Assembly (NCBI GenBank): GCA_033964015.1
Contig: CM066924.1
Location: 5,810,251-5,874,250 of the forward strand
Reading direction: 5' to 3'
Source of the DNA: Scolanthus callimorphus
Taxonomy: Eukaryota; Cnidaria; Anthozoa; Actiniaria; Edwardsiidae
DNA: 64,000 nucleotides
The position numbers and the translations under genes are program-made. Positions 1-10,748 of this stretch are shown here, piece after piece. The notes under the pieces were generated by a model, which made no database searches, was not told where the DNA came from, and saw only the letters and a program-made list of their open reading frames with translations. How positions within the stretch are numbered: the stretch's first letter is position 1; the number at the start of each line of letters is the position of its first letter.

Positions 1-1578
1 TTCTCCTGTGTGTGTGTTTTCATGTTTTTTCAACTTGCTTGATGTACCAAACGACTTCTTGCAAATCGTACAATCATATGGTTTTATTCCCAAATGCGTT
101 CGTTCGTGGACTCTAAAAGCACTCAAGTGAGTAAACGTTTTTCCACATTCACGGCACTCATATGGTCTCTCTCTTACCCCCGAGTGTGTGCGCTTGTGCG
201 AGACGAGGCCACTAGACGACCTAAAATACTTCCCACACTGCTCGCAGCAAAATGGTTTTATCCCAGCATGAATTCTTTCGTGGTATGTGAGTCCCTCAGC
301 CGACCTAAATGATTTATGACACTCTTGGCAGACGTACGGGATTTTGCGGGAGTGCTCACGGCTGTGGTAGCTCAGTCTCCCACGTGACTTAAAAGATTGT
401 CCACATTGCTGACAATGATAGGATGTTACCTCTGTATGTATCCTTTCATGCTGTTTGAGGTTTATTTTGGTGCTGAAGCATTTGTTGCAAAATTTGCATG
501 TATGTGGTTTTAACCCTGAATGCCTCTGCTCGTGGATTCTGAGGGTACTTGCATCAGGGAAACAACGCCCGCATTGCTTACACTCGAATTTTTTTTCTCC
601 TAAATGTACAGAGCGTTCGTGGCGTTTAAGATGACATGATACAGCGAAGCACTTCCCACAGATTGTACATTGATAAGGTTTTATACCAGCATGCCTACGC
701 ACATGGGTCCTCAGATTACCAGCCAAACGGAAGCGCTTACCGCACTGTTGGCACTCATGGGGTTGTATCCCTGTGTGCACCTGCTCATGGCTCACCAGAT
801 TACTCTTGGTTCGGAACTCCTTACCACACTCTCCGCATTGATGAGGTTTGACATCTGAATGAGTTCGTTGATGGCCTTGTAGATTACTCAAGTGAGCAAA
901 GCGTTTACCACATTCTTGGCATTCATATGGTCGAGCTCCTGAATGCGTTTTCACATGTGAATGTAGTACACTATGTGTCGTAAAACATTTTCCACACTGG
1001 AAGCACTCATATGGTTTTACCGATGAATGTGTTTTCTCGTGAGTTCGTAGGACTCCTTTCGAACTGTAAGACTTATCACAATGTTCACATTCATATGGTA
1101 GCACTCCTGCATGTTTTCGCTCGTGGCTTTCTAAGTTCTTCTTTGCAGTGAAGCGATGACCGCATTCTTTGCATTCGTATGGTTTTACACCTGAGTGTGT
1201 CTTTTCATGGAGTGTTAGACTTCCCTTGACAGCAAAACATTTTGCACATTTCTGGCAAGCGTAGGGCTTTTTCCCTGTATGTCTTTGTTCATGAATTGTA
1301 AGAGCGCCCCGCTGACTAAAGCACTGCCCGCATTCCTTGCATTCATATGGTTTGCTTCCTGTATGTGTTCGCATGTGTGCTCGTAATGAACTAAAACATT
1401 TGTTACATTCCTGGCACTTGTGTTGTTCAGGTGCTGAATGCAGTTTCTTATGTTTCCTCAAGGAACTGGTCGAACTGTACCGTTTGTCACAGTATTGACA
1501 TCGATATGGCTTTCTCTTCGAAGGTGTTCCTTTAGTACTTTCTTGATGAGTCGTAAGTTGACGCTGTTCATGAAAAAC
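1..1578 (-). CDS. C2H2 poly-zinc-finger protein, partial exon (copy 1)
   Basis: The minus strand is open through the whole segment and encodes about 18 consecutive C2H2 fingers of the form C-x2-C-x12-H-x3-H, joined by linkers of the H-T/S-G-x-K-P type. This makes it a likely nuclear sequence-specific DNA-binding protein; no KRAB, BTB or SCAN domain is visible. The exon starts at 1578, right after an acceptor (a T-rich tract ending in TAG at 1581-1579), so at least one 5' exon lies at higher coordinates and I cannot place it. The 3' end runs off the window at base 1. The second finger (CQECNKCFSSLRAH) is three residues short between its Cys and His pairs, so it may not fold normally. The finger following SCHLKR has an H-x4-H spacing. 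It is a close inverted paralogue of the gene at 39104-41094; the fingers around QQCGKRFRLAGNLRTH are nearly identical between the two. Unlike copy 2, no frameshift is seen here. Confidence 0.9.
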
Positions 1579-1974
1579 CTAGAAACAAAAGTGGAAAAAA
1601 AGATACATTAGTTTATTCTCAGGAACGGGGGAGCCTGGGGTGGGTGGGGGGACTAGGTGGTATTTAGTCCCCCCCCCCCATATTTCATTAAGTTTTCATA
1701 CATTTTCACTAATTCAGCCCCTATCTTGTCATACAATCTAACTAACAAGCCTTGCCCCTTCCCTACCTGTATCTCCTCGAGACATCTATTCATTTTTCCA
1801 AAGAGTGATAAGTATATAGAACAAGGGAATGATAGAACCTACTTCCTGGTAGAACCTACTTCCTGGCAATGTAATAAATATAGGAATCTGGAAGCCTTTA
1901 TTAAAGCAGCTGACTTGCTGGCCATCAAGGCCAACAATAAGGCGGCGGCTATAAGCTGCCGCTCTCCCAGCCTA

Positions 1975-2065
1975 CGGGTAGCGAATAGTACCGTTTCGAC
2001 AAAGTGCGAGCCAGCGAGTCAGTGCGAGTCAGTGCGAGTCGGTGCGAGTCAGTGCGAGTCAGCGC
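1975..2065. repeat. Short tandem GCGAGTCAGT repeat, inverted copy near 4118-4185
   Basis: A decamer close to GCGAGTCAGT is repeated about six times with small changes. Degenerate copies of the same motif in reverse complement (ACTCGCTGGCTCGCAC) occur at 4118-4165, so the 2.0-4.2 kb interval is bracketed by weak inverted arrays. No coding signal is seen. Confidence 0.6.
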
Positions 2066-2093
2066 AATGGACGTTTATTGACACATTTAACAC

Positions 2094-2124
2094 CAGAAAC
2101 ATATAAGTGACTTATATGTTTCTG
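2094..2124. mobile_element. Minimal hAT-like MITE reduced to its two termini
   Basis: A 31-bp palindrome consists only of the first and last ~16 bp of the MITE family seen at 5976-6296 and 41259-41575 (CAGAAACATATAAGT and its complement). It is flanked by an 8-bp direct repeat TTTAACAC (2086-2093 and 2125-2132), so it looks like a genuine insertion of an internally deleted copy rather than an excision scar. Termini CAG...CTG and 8-bp duplications suggest the hAT superfamily. Confidence 0.7.
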
Positions 2125-2605
2125 TTTAACACTTCATGATATTGGTAAAATTTCATGATAAAACGGTTGCTTAGTGTCCGCATTTAATAAAACTAACCAT
2201 GTGTTTTTCCTTATTTTTACATAAAAAAAAGTACGTTAATATTGTGATTATATGTAGAATGCAAACTAACAAAAAACTTCTGCAGTAGACTTATAAACCA
2301 AGGTCTAGCTTCTGTTGCGCTGACAGATGTACATCAGCACAAATTAGTTTACTCCCAGAAGCAAAAGGAAAAATGTTAGAGTACCTTGGTACTTTACTCA
2401 TACATGCTTGTCGTGCGCAAAAATAAAAAATGTACGTTTTATAATGAAGGCACGTGGTTGGGTGGAATGCTGCTGTGTTGGGCTGCCTGTGTCTTTTCTT
2501 TTGCACAAAGGGGAGGAGGGAGAGTTGATTTCTTGCCCACTATACGGCCTTAATTCTGATTCGTTTTTTATGTTATTTCTTTCTGTCTCTAATGACAGTC
2601 ATTAT

Positions 2606-3876
2606 TAGCGGAGCTCCTGCGCGAAAGGCCCGCGCAAGCGGAGCACCATACCTAGGTGAAATAACGTCTAGGCATAACTATGGAGTAGATTTTCAAACGT
2701 CACGGGCTTTCTTGCTCATTTTGCTTACGTTATTGACGGCGCCGCGCATTTCCCTTTCGTAAACGGTCGTTGCCATTTTGGACGACACTTTTTCACGTTT
2801 TATTTTTGATATGTCTCAGTCAAGGTAAAAGGAAAAAATCTTGTATAAATTCTACCCTGTTTAGAACCCTAACCCTAACCGGTAACCCAAACCCTAACCA
2901 GTGCGCTACGAGTGAATTCGCTGGGTTGGAGGTGCTTTTTAATTGGATTTGTACTATCTTTCATTAGCATCTATAGAACGAAGCTATATATATGATAATT
3001 ACTAACTGTCCCAAGGGATCAGAAATGGCAACGACCTTTCTGAAAAGGCATCGACCGTTCACAGAAATGGCAACGACCGTTCTAAAAGGCAACGACCGTT
3101 TACGAAAGGGAAATGCGCGATGGCGCCAAGTCAAATGATTAGGGAAATGGTATCGCCCAAAAGATGAATGTGTCCAAGTTTGGTTGCCATAGGTTGTTCC
3201 CTTCTTGAGATATGAATTGTTTTGCTTCTTCCTGTTAAAGGTATAGCGTCCGTCCGACGTCCGTCCGTCCGCCGTACGCGGAAACGCATGGGAACCCTGT
3301 GGTATACTAAGAAAAAACATTTCTCTTCAAGGGAACATGCTAAGACAATCAAACTTGGGATATTTTCTCTGTGCTACCAGGGGGTGCTGTAACATGATCA
3401 CGTGATGTGACGTCATCGATTACGTCATCAAAGAGAAAAAGAATATATCTCTGGAAGGGATGAACCTCAGACAACCAAACTTGGGTGAAGTTATCTCAGT
3501 GGCAAGGGGGGGTGCAGCTGTATCGATGACGTCATCATAGGAGAAAAATAACATATCTCGGGAAGGGATGAACTTCAGATAACCAAACTTGGGTTAAGTT
3601 ATCCAAGTGGCAAGGGGGGTGCAACTGCATGGTCACATGGTATGACGTCATCCATGACATCACAAGAGAAAAAGAAGATATCTCAGGAAGGGATAAACCT
3701 CATACAACCAGACTTGTGTGAAATTATCAAAATGGCAAGGGGGTGCAAGTGGTTTAGTCGAGTGGTATGCCGGTGCAAGACTACGCCTATCTACAATGGC
3801 AACCTTTTTGCCTCGTTAACAGAAAAATATGTAACCGGGAGCTCTGCTTTTAGCCAGTGGCTAAATCTATATATTA
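2606..3876 (-). mobile_element. Helentron-like non-autonomous element (HINE type), copy 1
   Basis: This 1.27-kb element is the reverse-complement relative of 58131-59479. One end carries the hairpin GCGCGGGCC next to GGAGCTCCGCTA. The other carries AATATATAGATTTAGCC, with a palindrome TTTAGCCAGTGGCTAAA near the tip. Inside are about three degenerate units spaced ~115 bp (3400-3700), each with TGACGTCAT and an ACTTGGG motif, plus a CCGTCCGTCCG stretch near 3250. Non-coding. Hairpin ends, internal tandem units and the lack of long terminal repeats fit non-autonomous Helentrons; the assignment is inference. Confidence 0.5.
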
Positions 3877-4199
3877 TCATACAGAGTGCTTTATGGACGC
3901 ATTTGTGAACGGAAAAGTAAGTTGCCTCATGGGTTACCTGTGTCCGGTCAAGACGAGGGGCCTTATAGGTACCAATAGTAAACAAAATGGCCGCCATCGT
4001 TCGGTTTGCTGGCTGTATAGATTCACAAACTCATCAAAATAACAACCCAGGATTGTGTCTCAAAGACGTCTAGTAAGTGTGATAGCAAAAAAAAAAATTA
4101 AATCGATGATATAACTGACTCGCTCTGGCTCGCACAAACTCGCTGACTCGCTGGCTCGCACTTTGTCAATACCCAGCGAATAGTCTATAAATAAAAATT

Positions 4200-5968
4200 T
4201 AAATAAAGAGTTGCACCAAATGTTAGCAGAGTCTCGTAATCTCAGCATTTTTAAGTGTGTCTCTAAACCTTGGATTTTCAACTTTTGAATACAGTAAATA
4301 TATGAGCTGATATATTCTTCAGTCTCGGGCTCAGATTTTAAACTGTCAGTTTCAGCGTCTCGGCAAGTCTCGGATTTACCATTCGCTAACCCCTAGCACT
4401 AGCATAGAGCTAAGTTATACTAATTATTTAGGGAGTAATAAGTATTTGGCCTAAAATAAAATTTGCTGGGACGTTTCCAAAATACAAGGATTGTTCTGCT
4501 TGTTCTAGTAAACCTACACTGGACTCAAACATACTCAGAATTAAAACTACAGCTAGGGTAATTAATTGATGAAAATCGATCATCGGATTGCCAATCGATA
4601 TTAATCGATCAAATCCGTCAATCAATATCAATTGATATTGGCAATCAATGATTAATCTGTAGTCACACATTGATATATCTTAATTTCAAGAATAACAACA
4701 ATAATTTTAGCATCAAATGGAGCATTATAAAGCGCGCATGCTCGTATAGTGGCACCCTTCCCGATGCAACCTTTGTTAGCCGAAAAGCTATGCATTCTCA
4801 AATCTAAAGATCCCAGCCTGCTTAACAAACGGTCTGAATTAGTGACAAAATGCAGGCATGAGAATAAATTCTACACAGCCAATCAGTATAAGAGCCTCCG
4901 TGGTAGCATCATCAAGTAGCTTGTATATGTAAATTTTAATTTAGTCTGAAGATCACTTGGGCGTGAAACTATGAGTAACTATAAAATAAAAATTGTTCCG
5001 TCTTCTCACTGTACGCTCTGCTTCGCATCGAGCACTCTCGGCAGACGGGACCATGTATTTTCTCTTTTATATCTTAATTTCATCAATTTCCATTGACTAT
5101 TATCGACTGCAATCAATTGACATCAAATTTCACCCCACCCCCTAATTTCATTGATTAACATGAAATTTTGTCAACTAATATTTACTAGAACAGAGGAGCT
5201 CTGTAATATCTTATGAACTCTGGATATCTATGGGTGGCCTCATGCCGATGACAAGTAGTGAGCAACGACTCTAAACACATGCTTATAATTTAAAATTTTG
5301 AACACACTCTGTATCAGAAGGATATAATATTTAGAAGTGGATCATAGCAGTTTACAAAGAATGTGTTACTTTGGCTTTGGCATACGATTTTAATAATTAA
5401 TGATATATTGGTATTCTTCTATATTCTTTGTGATCATATATTCATTGTCTGAAACCCACAGTTTCACAGAGTCCATAGCTTCGAAGTTATGATTTTAGTG
5501 ATGTCATCTGAACACCAAGAATTCAACGGCATGTCTAATTCACGGAACCCACGGAACCTGGTGTATGTCTCTTTTTAAAGCAGAAATCATACCTCAGTGA
5601 AGTGAACAAGATGTACATATCCGCCATTTTGATTTCGAAGACGCCATGTACTGGTCTACTGGGTCACTAGTCAAATCCAAGGGCATTTCAGTCTACTGGC
5701 GTAAAGGGCGCGCTTATAGCTAGAATGGTCCATTTCAAACAAGATTGAAAGTTACAAGCACCCTAAACGGGGACCTTGATTACACGATATTGAAACATCA
5801 GTAAAGCTACCATAGTTATTCGTTTGTGTTGTTTTGTATTCGTTAACGTTGTGTGTTTAATTTTGCGCAATTCTAACTTTTGCGCAATCCCCGGAACTGT
5901 CCTTATCATCGCGCGAACGTAACTTACCTGACAGCGCCCTCGACAGCGCTGCAACTGTACGGTATCAG
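4200..5968. other. AT-rich non-coding DNA, no gene recognised
   Basis: No convincing exon, TIR element or tandem array was found. Around 4560-4670 there is a cluster of ATCGATTA/TCAATTGATA-like palindromic words. Small open frames here are short and compositionally non-coding. Confidence 0.5.
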
Positions 5969-5975
5969 CAATTAC

Positions 5976-6296
5976 CAGAAACATATAAGTGAGTTGAAAC
6001 GTGTAACACACATACATTGCTTTAGTGCCAAGCTGCGTAATATTCACAGAATATACAATTGAACTGATTTTGAAATAATGTTGTTGAAAGACTTCAAGAT
6101 GTTAAATGTTAGGCATATTATCACTTTCCACTGTTGCTCTACTTTATTTAAGCGAAAAATGAAATATTATGCAAAGAAAACCTGCTTGGGTTAGCAGTCG
6201 AGAGTTCATTATTGACCAAATATGGTCATAAACTCGATACGAATAATCCGAAGCTTGGTTCACCGTTACATGTTTCAACTAAGTTATATGTTTCTG
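5976..6296. mobile_element. hAT-like MITE, full-length copy 1
   Basis: A 321-bp element with ~32-bp imperfect TIRs, beginning CAGAAACATATAAGTGAG and ending TTATATGTTTCTG. It is flanked by a 7-bp direct repeat CAATTAC (5969-5975 and 6297-6303). It is a close homologue, same orientation, of 41259-41575, and its termini alone make up 2094-2124. Non-coding. Confidence 0.8.
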
Positions 6297-6337
6297 CAAT
6301 TACTCATTAACACATCAGAACATCTATTTTTATTCAA

Positions 6338-6420
6338 AGTAATATATAGATTTAGCCACTGGCTAAAAGCGGAGCTCCCTCAGTTACATATTTTTCCATG
6401 TGAATGGAAAAGGGTTCCCA
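6338..6420 (+). mobile_element. 5'-end fragment of the Helentron-like family
   Basis: Shares TAATATATAGATTTAGCC, the TTTAGCCACTGGCTAAA palindrome, GCGGAGCTCC and the following ~40 bp with the tips of 58131-59479 and 2606-3876. The rest of the element is missing. Confidence 0.6.
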
Positions 6421-7757
6421 TTAAGAACTCCTTCCAATGGAATGATATTATAGCAAAGCACAAATGGCAATACAGAGAAAAACGTTATTTGACATGAGTT
6501 TTACGGTGTCATCTTCCAATATCTCCAAATTTATTGAAAATGTTAGTGTTACTGTATAAAACACATTATGGAGGAATGAGTATGGATCTTTTCTGAAATC
6601 CTATGATTCTACACTACTTAATTAGTTAGATTACAATCAAAAACGTATATGTAATTTATAGCTGGAATGCTTGAACTAAAACTTGAACAGCCAATAAGAA
6701 ATACATTTCCCAGGTATGAAAGAATAGGCTTGGGGTGGGGCACTCCCTAATATATTGTATGTTTTTGGGGCTCCTGAGGTCTGCGGCTTTTTTTTGTCAC
6801 TGATAGTGACAAAAAAAAGTGATGATAAAACCTTTACATAGAAATGCATTGAAAACCATTCCGGCACCATAGCTAATGGTGGCGGGAAGTAACATTTTCA
6901 ATGTCAACATGTGGGGGAAAACCTGCTTGCCCGCCCAGCAAAAAAAAAAGGTTGACTACCCCCCCCCCAGAAATTTCTACCTTAGGCCTTGATGCAAATC
7001 AGACACACCTTGAGAAAGGTGTCACATGCAAAACAGAAACTTCTCAATGCCATAACAAAAGGTTTGTGTCGCATGCAAAACAGAAACCTGGCAATGCCAT
7101 AACTCGGATGATACCCACATTTTACATAAGTATTCAATTTCTCTAAATCTATATACCGATTTTCATATGACTGTAGTGAAAGCAATTCATGAGTAATTCA
7201 CTATCCAATCAAATGCAATAGAAATTCGACAACAAACTCGCCTTTGTGAGTGAAGTAATCACAAGTAGTTGTGTTATTATTTTCTCTATGCGATCTAATT
7301 GGCAGAAGCGTCAAAGATCATTCTCTTGAACAATCACAACCCAAACTAATCGCAATTACCAAGTAATTTAAATTACCCACGACAGTCATGTGAAAACCGC
7401 TCTAATTATGTTTTACTTGTGTCATGGTATGGTGTGTCCAAAAGCCACCTCTGGCGGATGTTGTGTCACTGAAATTGAATGATAATAGCCATGAGCCTTG
7501 AAGACAGATCTTTTATTTACCAGTCTTACGTAAACCATGCATGGCTATGGATACTTATAAATTATAGTAGCTGAACATACTTGGAGTACCATTGTTTTTG
7601 TAAGAGCCACAATAATAATTAGTTCATCAAATCAGGGTAGATAAAATATTTCTTTTTTATCATCTAATTGGTTAATTTCGTCTATTTTAATTTAATTTTT
7701 TGCCACATCAGACATTAGTTAAGGAATGTTATAATTGTATAGTAAGAAATAACACAC
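6421..7757. other. Non-coding, no gene recognised
   Basis: Only short frames are present. A short perfect inverted repeat around a TTTTTTTGTCACTGATAGTGAC core lies near 6785-6820, and a partly duplicated TCACATGCAAAACAGAAAC motif at 7020-7090. Confidence 0.5.
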
Positions 7758-7760
7758 ATT

Positions 7761-7901
7761 GTGTGTTTCCAAAAATATCCATACCCCCCCCCCCCCCCCC
7801 CCAGTGTTTGTATGGAAAAGATCAGGTAAATTGACCCCCCCACCCCTCTGGAATTTCCAATCCCTTCCGTAGGGGGGTATGGATATTTTTTGGAAACACA
7901 C
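7761..7901. mobile_element. C-run MITE with 29-bp TIRs
   Basis: Begins GTGTGTTTCCAAAAATATCC and ends with its complement GGATATTTTTTGGAAACACAC. Immediately inside each TIR is a C or G run; the left run is about 20 C. A possible 3-bp ATT duplication flanks it. The centre (GTTTGTATGG, AATTTCCAA) is shared with a degenerate relative at about 33110-33280. Confidence 0.75.
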
Positions 7902-8212
7902 ATTTTGGTAACAAAGTATAAGAAGGAAATATAATAACAACAGTATTGGACCCCCCCATACCCGTCAACCCAACTTCATCAAAAATCTTGCGATTCCCCC
8001 TCATGTGGCAGGAAATACAACTTAAATGTATGAAAAAATGCAGAGAGCGACAATGGTGAAATACAGTAAATGTATAAAAAAAAATTCAATCATCATGCAG
8101 GCGACAAGCTTCAAAATCTTGTGACACCTGCCTAATGCGGGTGAGTTGTTAGCTATGCCCCCCTCCCAAAAAGCAGTATTTATATGCCTATATCATGTGC
8201 AATTATCTTGTA

Positions 8213-9402
8213 TCAGGCCCTCCTATCATTTCATTTTTCAATAATAATGAAAATATGATCTACAGTACTTAACCTACCAATAGAAGACCACTTTGTCCCT
8301 AACATGCTCTGGATTGCATCTGGTTCCATTTTGGGAACAAAATTAAATTAAATTAAATTCTCACTCCATGTTAGTCTCATTCAATTGTTGTAGGGTAAAT
8401 ATTTTTTAGTTCAATAAAAAATATAAAAAATTAGAACTGATTCATACACGATAACCTTTTTTTTTCTAAATAATGTTTAAAAGGTGATCGGATGTGACCA
8501 TGCAGTTTAGCAATTAATGAATTCTGTGAGGATGATATGGATAATTATTCAGATCGATGGTGGTATTATTATTATCAATTGAGGTAAAAGGTCACTGTAG
8601 ATAACATCCCCTAGATCTTCATAATTATCCATATCATACAAAGCTGAATTCATTGATTGTTTTATTATTCATTCAAGCTTTTAATTGTTTTATTATTCAT
8701 TCAAAATAGATTTCGCAGCTTTAATTCTTTGAGGGAGCTGACAGGGCTTGAAACTAAATACTAATCAAAGTCGTAATTTTATGCCATGTACTATGAACAT
8801 CATAGGTGTAATTCATCAAAAATCTAGGCGTAAATACACTAAGCGAACACTGTAGAAAATGAAAACACAGTCGTTATTTTATGCCTAAGTTGAAAAAGTT
8901 AGGTGTAAAAGGAATCTTTTTGGGTGTATTTACACCTCTATCTGGCACAATTTCAAGCCCTGGAGCAGCCAGTTTGCCATCCTGCCTACAAAGGTGTGAT
9001 GTCACACTTGCAACAACTTTCAACTTATCCAATCTTTGACGTCATTGATGGAATTAGTCGCTCGCCTTTAAAAACATCAGAATTTGCCAGTGGTGATCAA
9101 CCAATCAGAAGCAGGAAAATATGAATGAATTAATATTTATTCATTTATTTATACATACAATGTATAATGTATCTTCAATGTAATTTTTTTAGTACATTAT
9201 ATCAGAGTCAACTGTATATTTCCGTTCACAAAAAGTGATAATTAACAAAGAAATGTACAACCTTGAATGAGGCTAATATCGAGGGAGAATTGCAGACGAT
9301 CCAGAGCATGTTAGGGACCCCTCACAAAGTGGTCTTCTATTGGAAGGCAAGTAGATCATATTTTTCATAATTATTAAAAAAATAAATGATAGGAGTGCCT
9401 GA
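8213..9402. mobile_element. Non-autonomous element bounded by ~110-bp inverted repeats
   Basis: 8213-8330 (starting TCAGGCCCTCCTATCATTT) is inverted relative to 9290-9402 (ending ATGATAGGAGTGCCTGA). The shared core includes AGAAGACCACTTTGT and CCTAACATGCTCTGGAT. The interior has no long open frame. The DIRS-order element begins immediately after its right tip, so the two junctions nearly coincide. Confidence 0.6.
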
Positions 9403-9403
9403 A

Positions 9404-9542
9404 GTGTAATATTAAATTAGGTTAATGATTAATATTTGTCTAAATATACAATATCGGCAACGTGTTCAATAGTAACTAGTGCAATCTTCCCGTCATCGCG
9501 TTAGCAAGGTGCTCGCCTTCGTATTTGCTTGGGTATTTTCTG
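9404..9542 (+). repeat. Split direct repeat A1 of the DIRS-order element
   Basis: 139 bp from GTGTAATATTAAATT to GGGTATTTTCTG, identical by eye to A2 at 13615-13753. It holds the presumptive 5' promoter region. The in-frame ATG at 9525 lies inside this repeat, which is one reason to prefer the later ATG at 9555 for the gag-like protein. Confidence 0.9.
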
Positions 9543-9554
9543 TCATTTTACAAC

Positions 9555-10745
9555 ATGGTTCGTTCATCAAAACGTAACAAGAAGTGCCCTGGTTGTGGGG
9601 AACCCACAGGAGGGGATAGACATTTATTTGGTTCCGCTTCAAAGTCATGTACGGGCCCGGGAGACAGCGATTCAACTTCAGACCCTGTACTAGCTACACC
9701 GCAAACCCTACCTATGCCTGCGCCTGTTGTGGACTCGCCTGTTGTGGCCTCTCCTGTTGTGGCTACAACTCCTGCTGATCAGGATCTGCTCTCCCTAGAA
9801 GAGGAGCTTGGGAGATTACAAGTAGAGGAAGAGGAACTACAGCGACAGCGCCGGCGAGACAATTTGCGGTCGAAGATCGCCGAGAAACGCCGGAACGTGG
9901 AGCGTCTCCGCGCGGACAGACATTGTGTTGAACCCTCCCAGCCTGCTGCCCCTGTACAGATCCCTACTTTGGCCCCCACAGTCCCTGGCAATCGTTTCGC
10001 CTCCCTTTCACAGGATCCGGCTATCAATACGGATATGGTAGACCTGGATAACATCCTAAGGCAATGCAGTGTTGAGGACACGCCGCCCACGCAAGCCGCC
10101 TCGTGCGCCCCACTCCAACGGCTCGACAGTGATCCCGTTGTTTTTCTTCGGCAGCCTCAACAATCTGGTGAGACTTATTTCAAAGTTGTTGACTTTATTT
10201 TCAATACCGTACCCCGTCAAGAGGAGCAACTAGTTAATTCATATGGGGACACACGACTCGTGTTAACGACAACAAATAGGAAGGTTAGACTAGATAGTGT
10301 TACCATGCCCCAGTGGGTAATCGCTAGTAATCGCATCTTGTTTAAATTAGTTACAACGGGAAAACTCTCGAATAGCGCCGTGTCTGACTACCTCGCTTAT
10401 AACGTGAAGGTTATGGAGCTTGCGCAGCGCTTTGAATGGCGTTCGGTTTTGCGCTATGACGATGAATATCGTTATCTTCAGTCTGCGTATCAGTTTCGCT
10501 GGGGGAGTGACTCGCAACACCTCCACTCTGTTACCTTATTTCCACTAAGCCCTCGTCGCTTCTCTAACCCTGGTCCCAGCCCTAGCCCGCAGTTTTCATC
10601 GGATGGCAAGGAAATCTGTCGCAAATTTAACTCTAACGCTACATGCAAATTTCCTTCGTGTAAATACGCTCATGTTTGCTCTAAGCCTGGCTGCGGGGCG
10701 CTCCATTCCGCTGTCAATCATCCTAGCACCTCTTCCACACAATGA
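9555..10745 (+). CDS. Gag-like protein of the DIRS-order element
   Basis: 396 aa if translation starts at the ATG at 9555, which lies outside the A1 repeat; an in-frame ATG at 9525 would add ten residues. Visible parts are an N-terminal Cys motif (CPGCGEPTGG, followed later by C), and a Pro/Val-rich stretch with a repeated PVVxSPVVA motif. A strongly charged coiled-coil-like helix (LEEELGRLQVEEEELQRQR) follows at roughly residues 80-125. The C-terminus is a CCCH-type zinc finger, C-x8-C-x4-C-x3-H (CRKFNSNATCKFPSCKYAH), followed by another C-x4-C pair. These are expected of a nucleic-acid-binding structural protein. The frame ends at TGA 10743-10745 and continues in phase into the polymerase frame. 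Confidence 0.85.
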   Translation: MVRSSKRNKKCPGCGEPTGGDRHLFGSASKSCTGPGDSDSTSDPVLATPQTLPMPAPVVDSPVVASPVVATTPADQDLLSLEEELGRLQVEEEELQRQRRRDNLRSKIAEKRRNVERLRADRHCVEPSQPAAPVQIPTLAPTVPGNRFASLSQDPAINTDMVDLDNILRQCSVEDTPPTQAASCAPLQRLDSDPVVFLRQPQQSGETYFKVVDFIFNTVPRQEEQLVNSYGDTRLVLTTTNRKVRLDSVTMPQWVIASNRILFKLVTTGKLSNSAVSDYLAYNVKVMELAQRFEWRSVLRYDDEYRYLQSAYQFRWGSDSQHLHSVTLFPLSPRRFSNPGPSPSPQFSSDGKEICRKFNSNATCKFPSCKYAHVCSKPGCGALHSAVNHPSTSSTQ

Positions 10746-10748
10746 CTA
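10743..10748 (+). promoter_or_regulatory. Candidate leaky stop codon TGA-CTA between gag-like and RT frames
   Basis: The gag-like frame and the RT frame are in the same phase. They are separated only by this TGA, and the sequence after it is open without an ATG until well into the RT frame. TGA followed by CTA is the nucleotide context known for efficient stop-codon readthrough in animal mRNAs and several viruses. Use of the site here is inferred from its position. Confidence 0.55.

Noticed and set aside
636..858. Plus-strand open frames across the zinc-finger region, and their minus-strand twins at 39706-39960
   Set aside because: They are antisense shadows of conserved finger codons in the two paralogues.
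2866..2901. Telomeric repeat (CCCTAA)
   Set aside because: Only two or three imperfect copies inside a Helentron-like element; too short and irregular for a telomere or interstitial telomere block.
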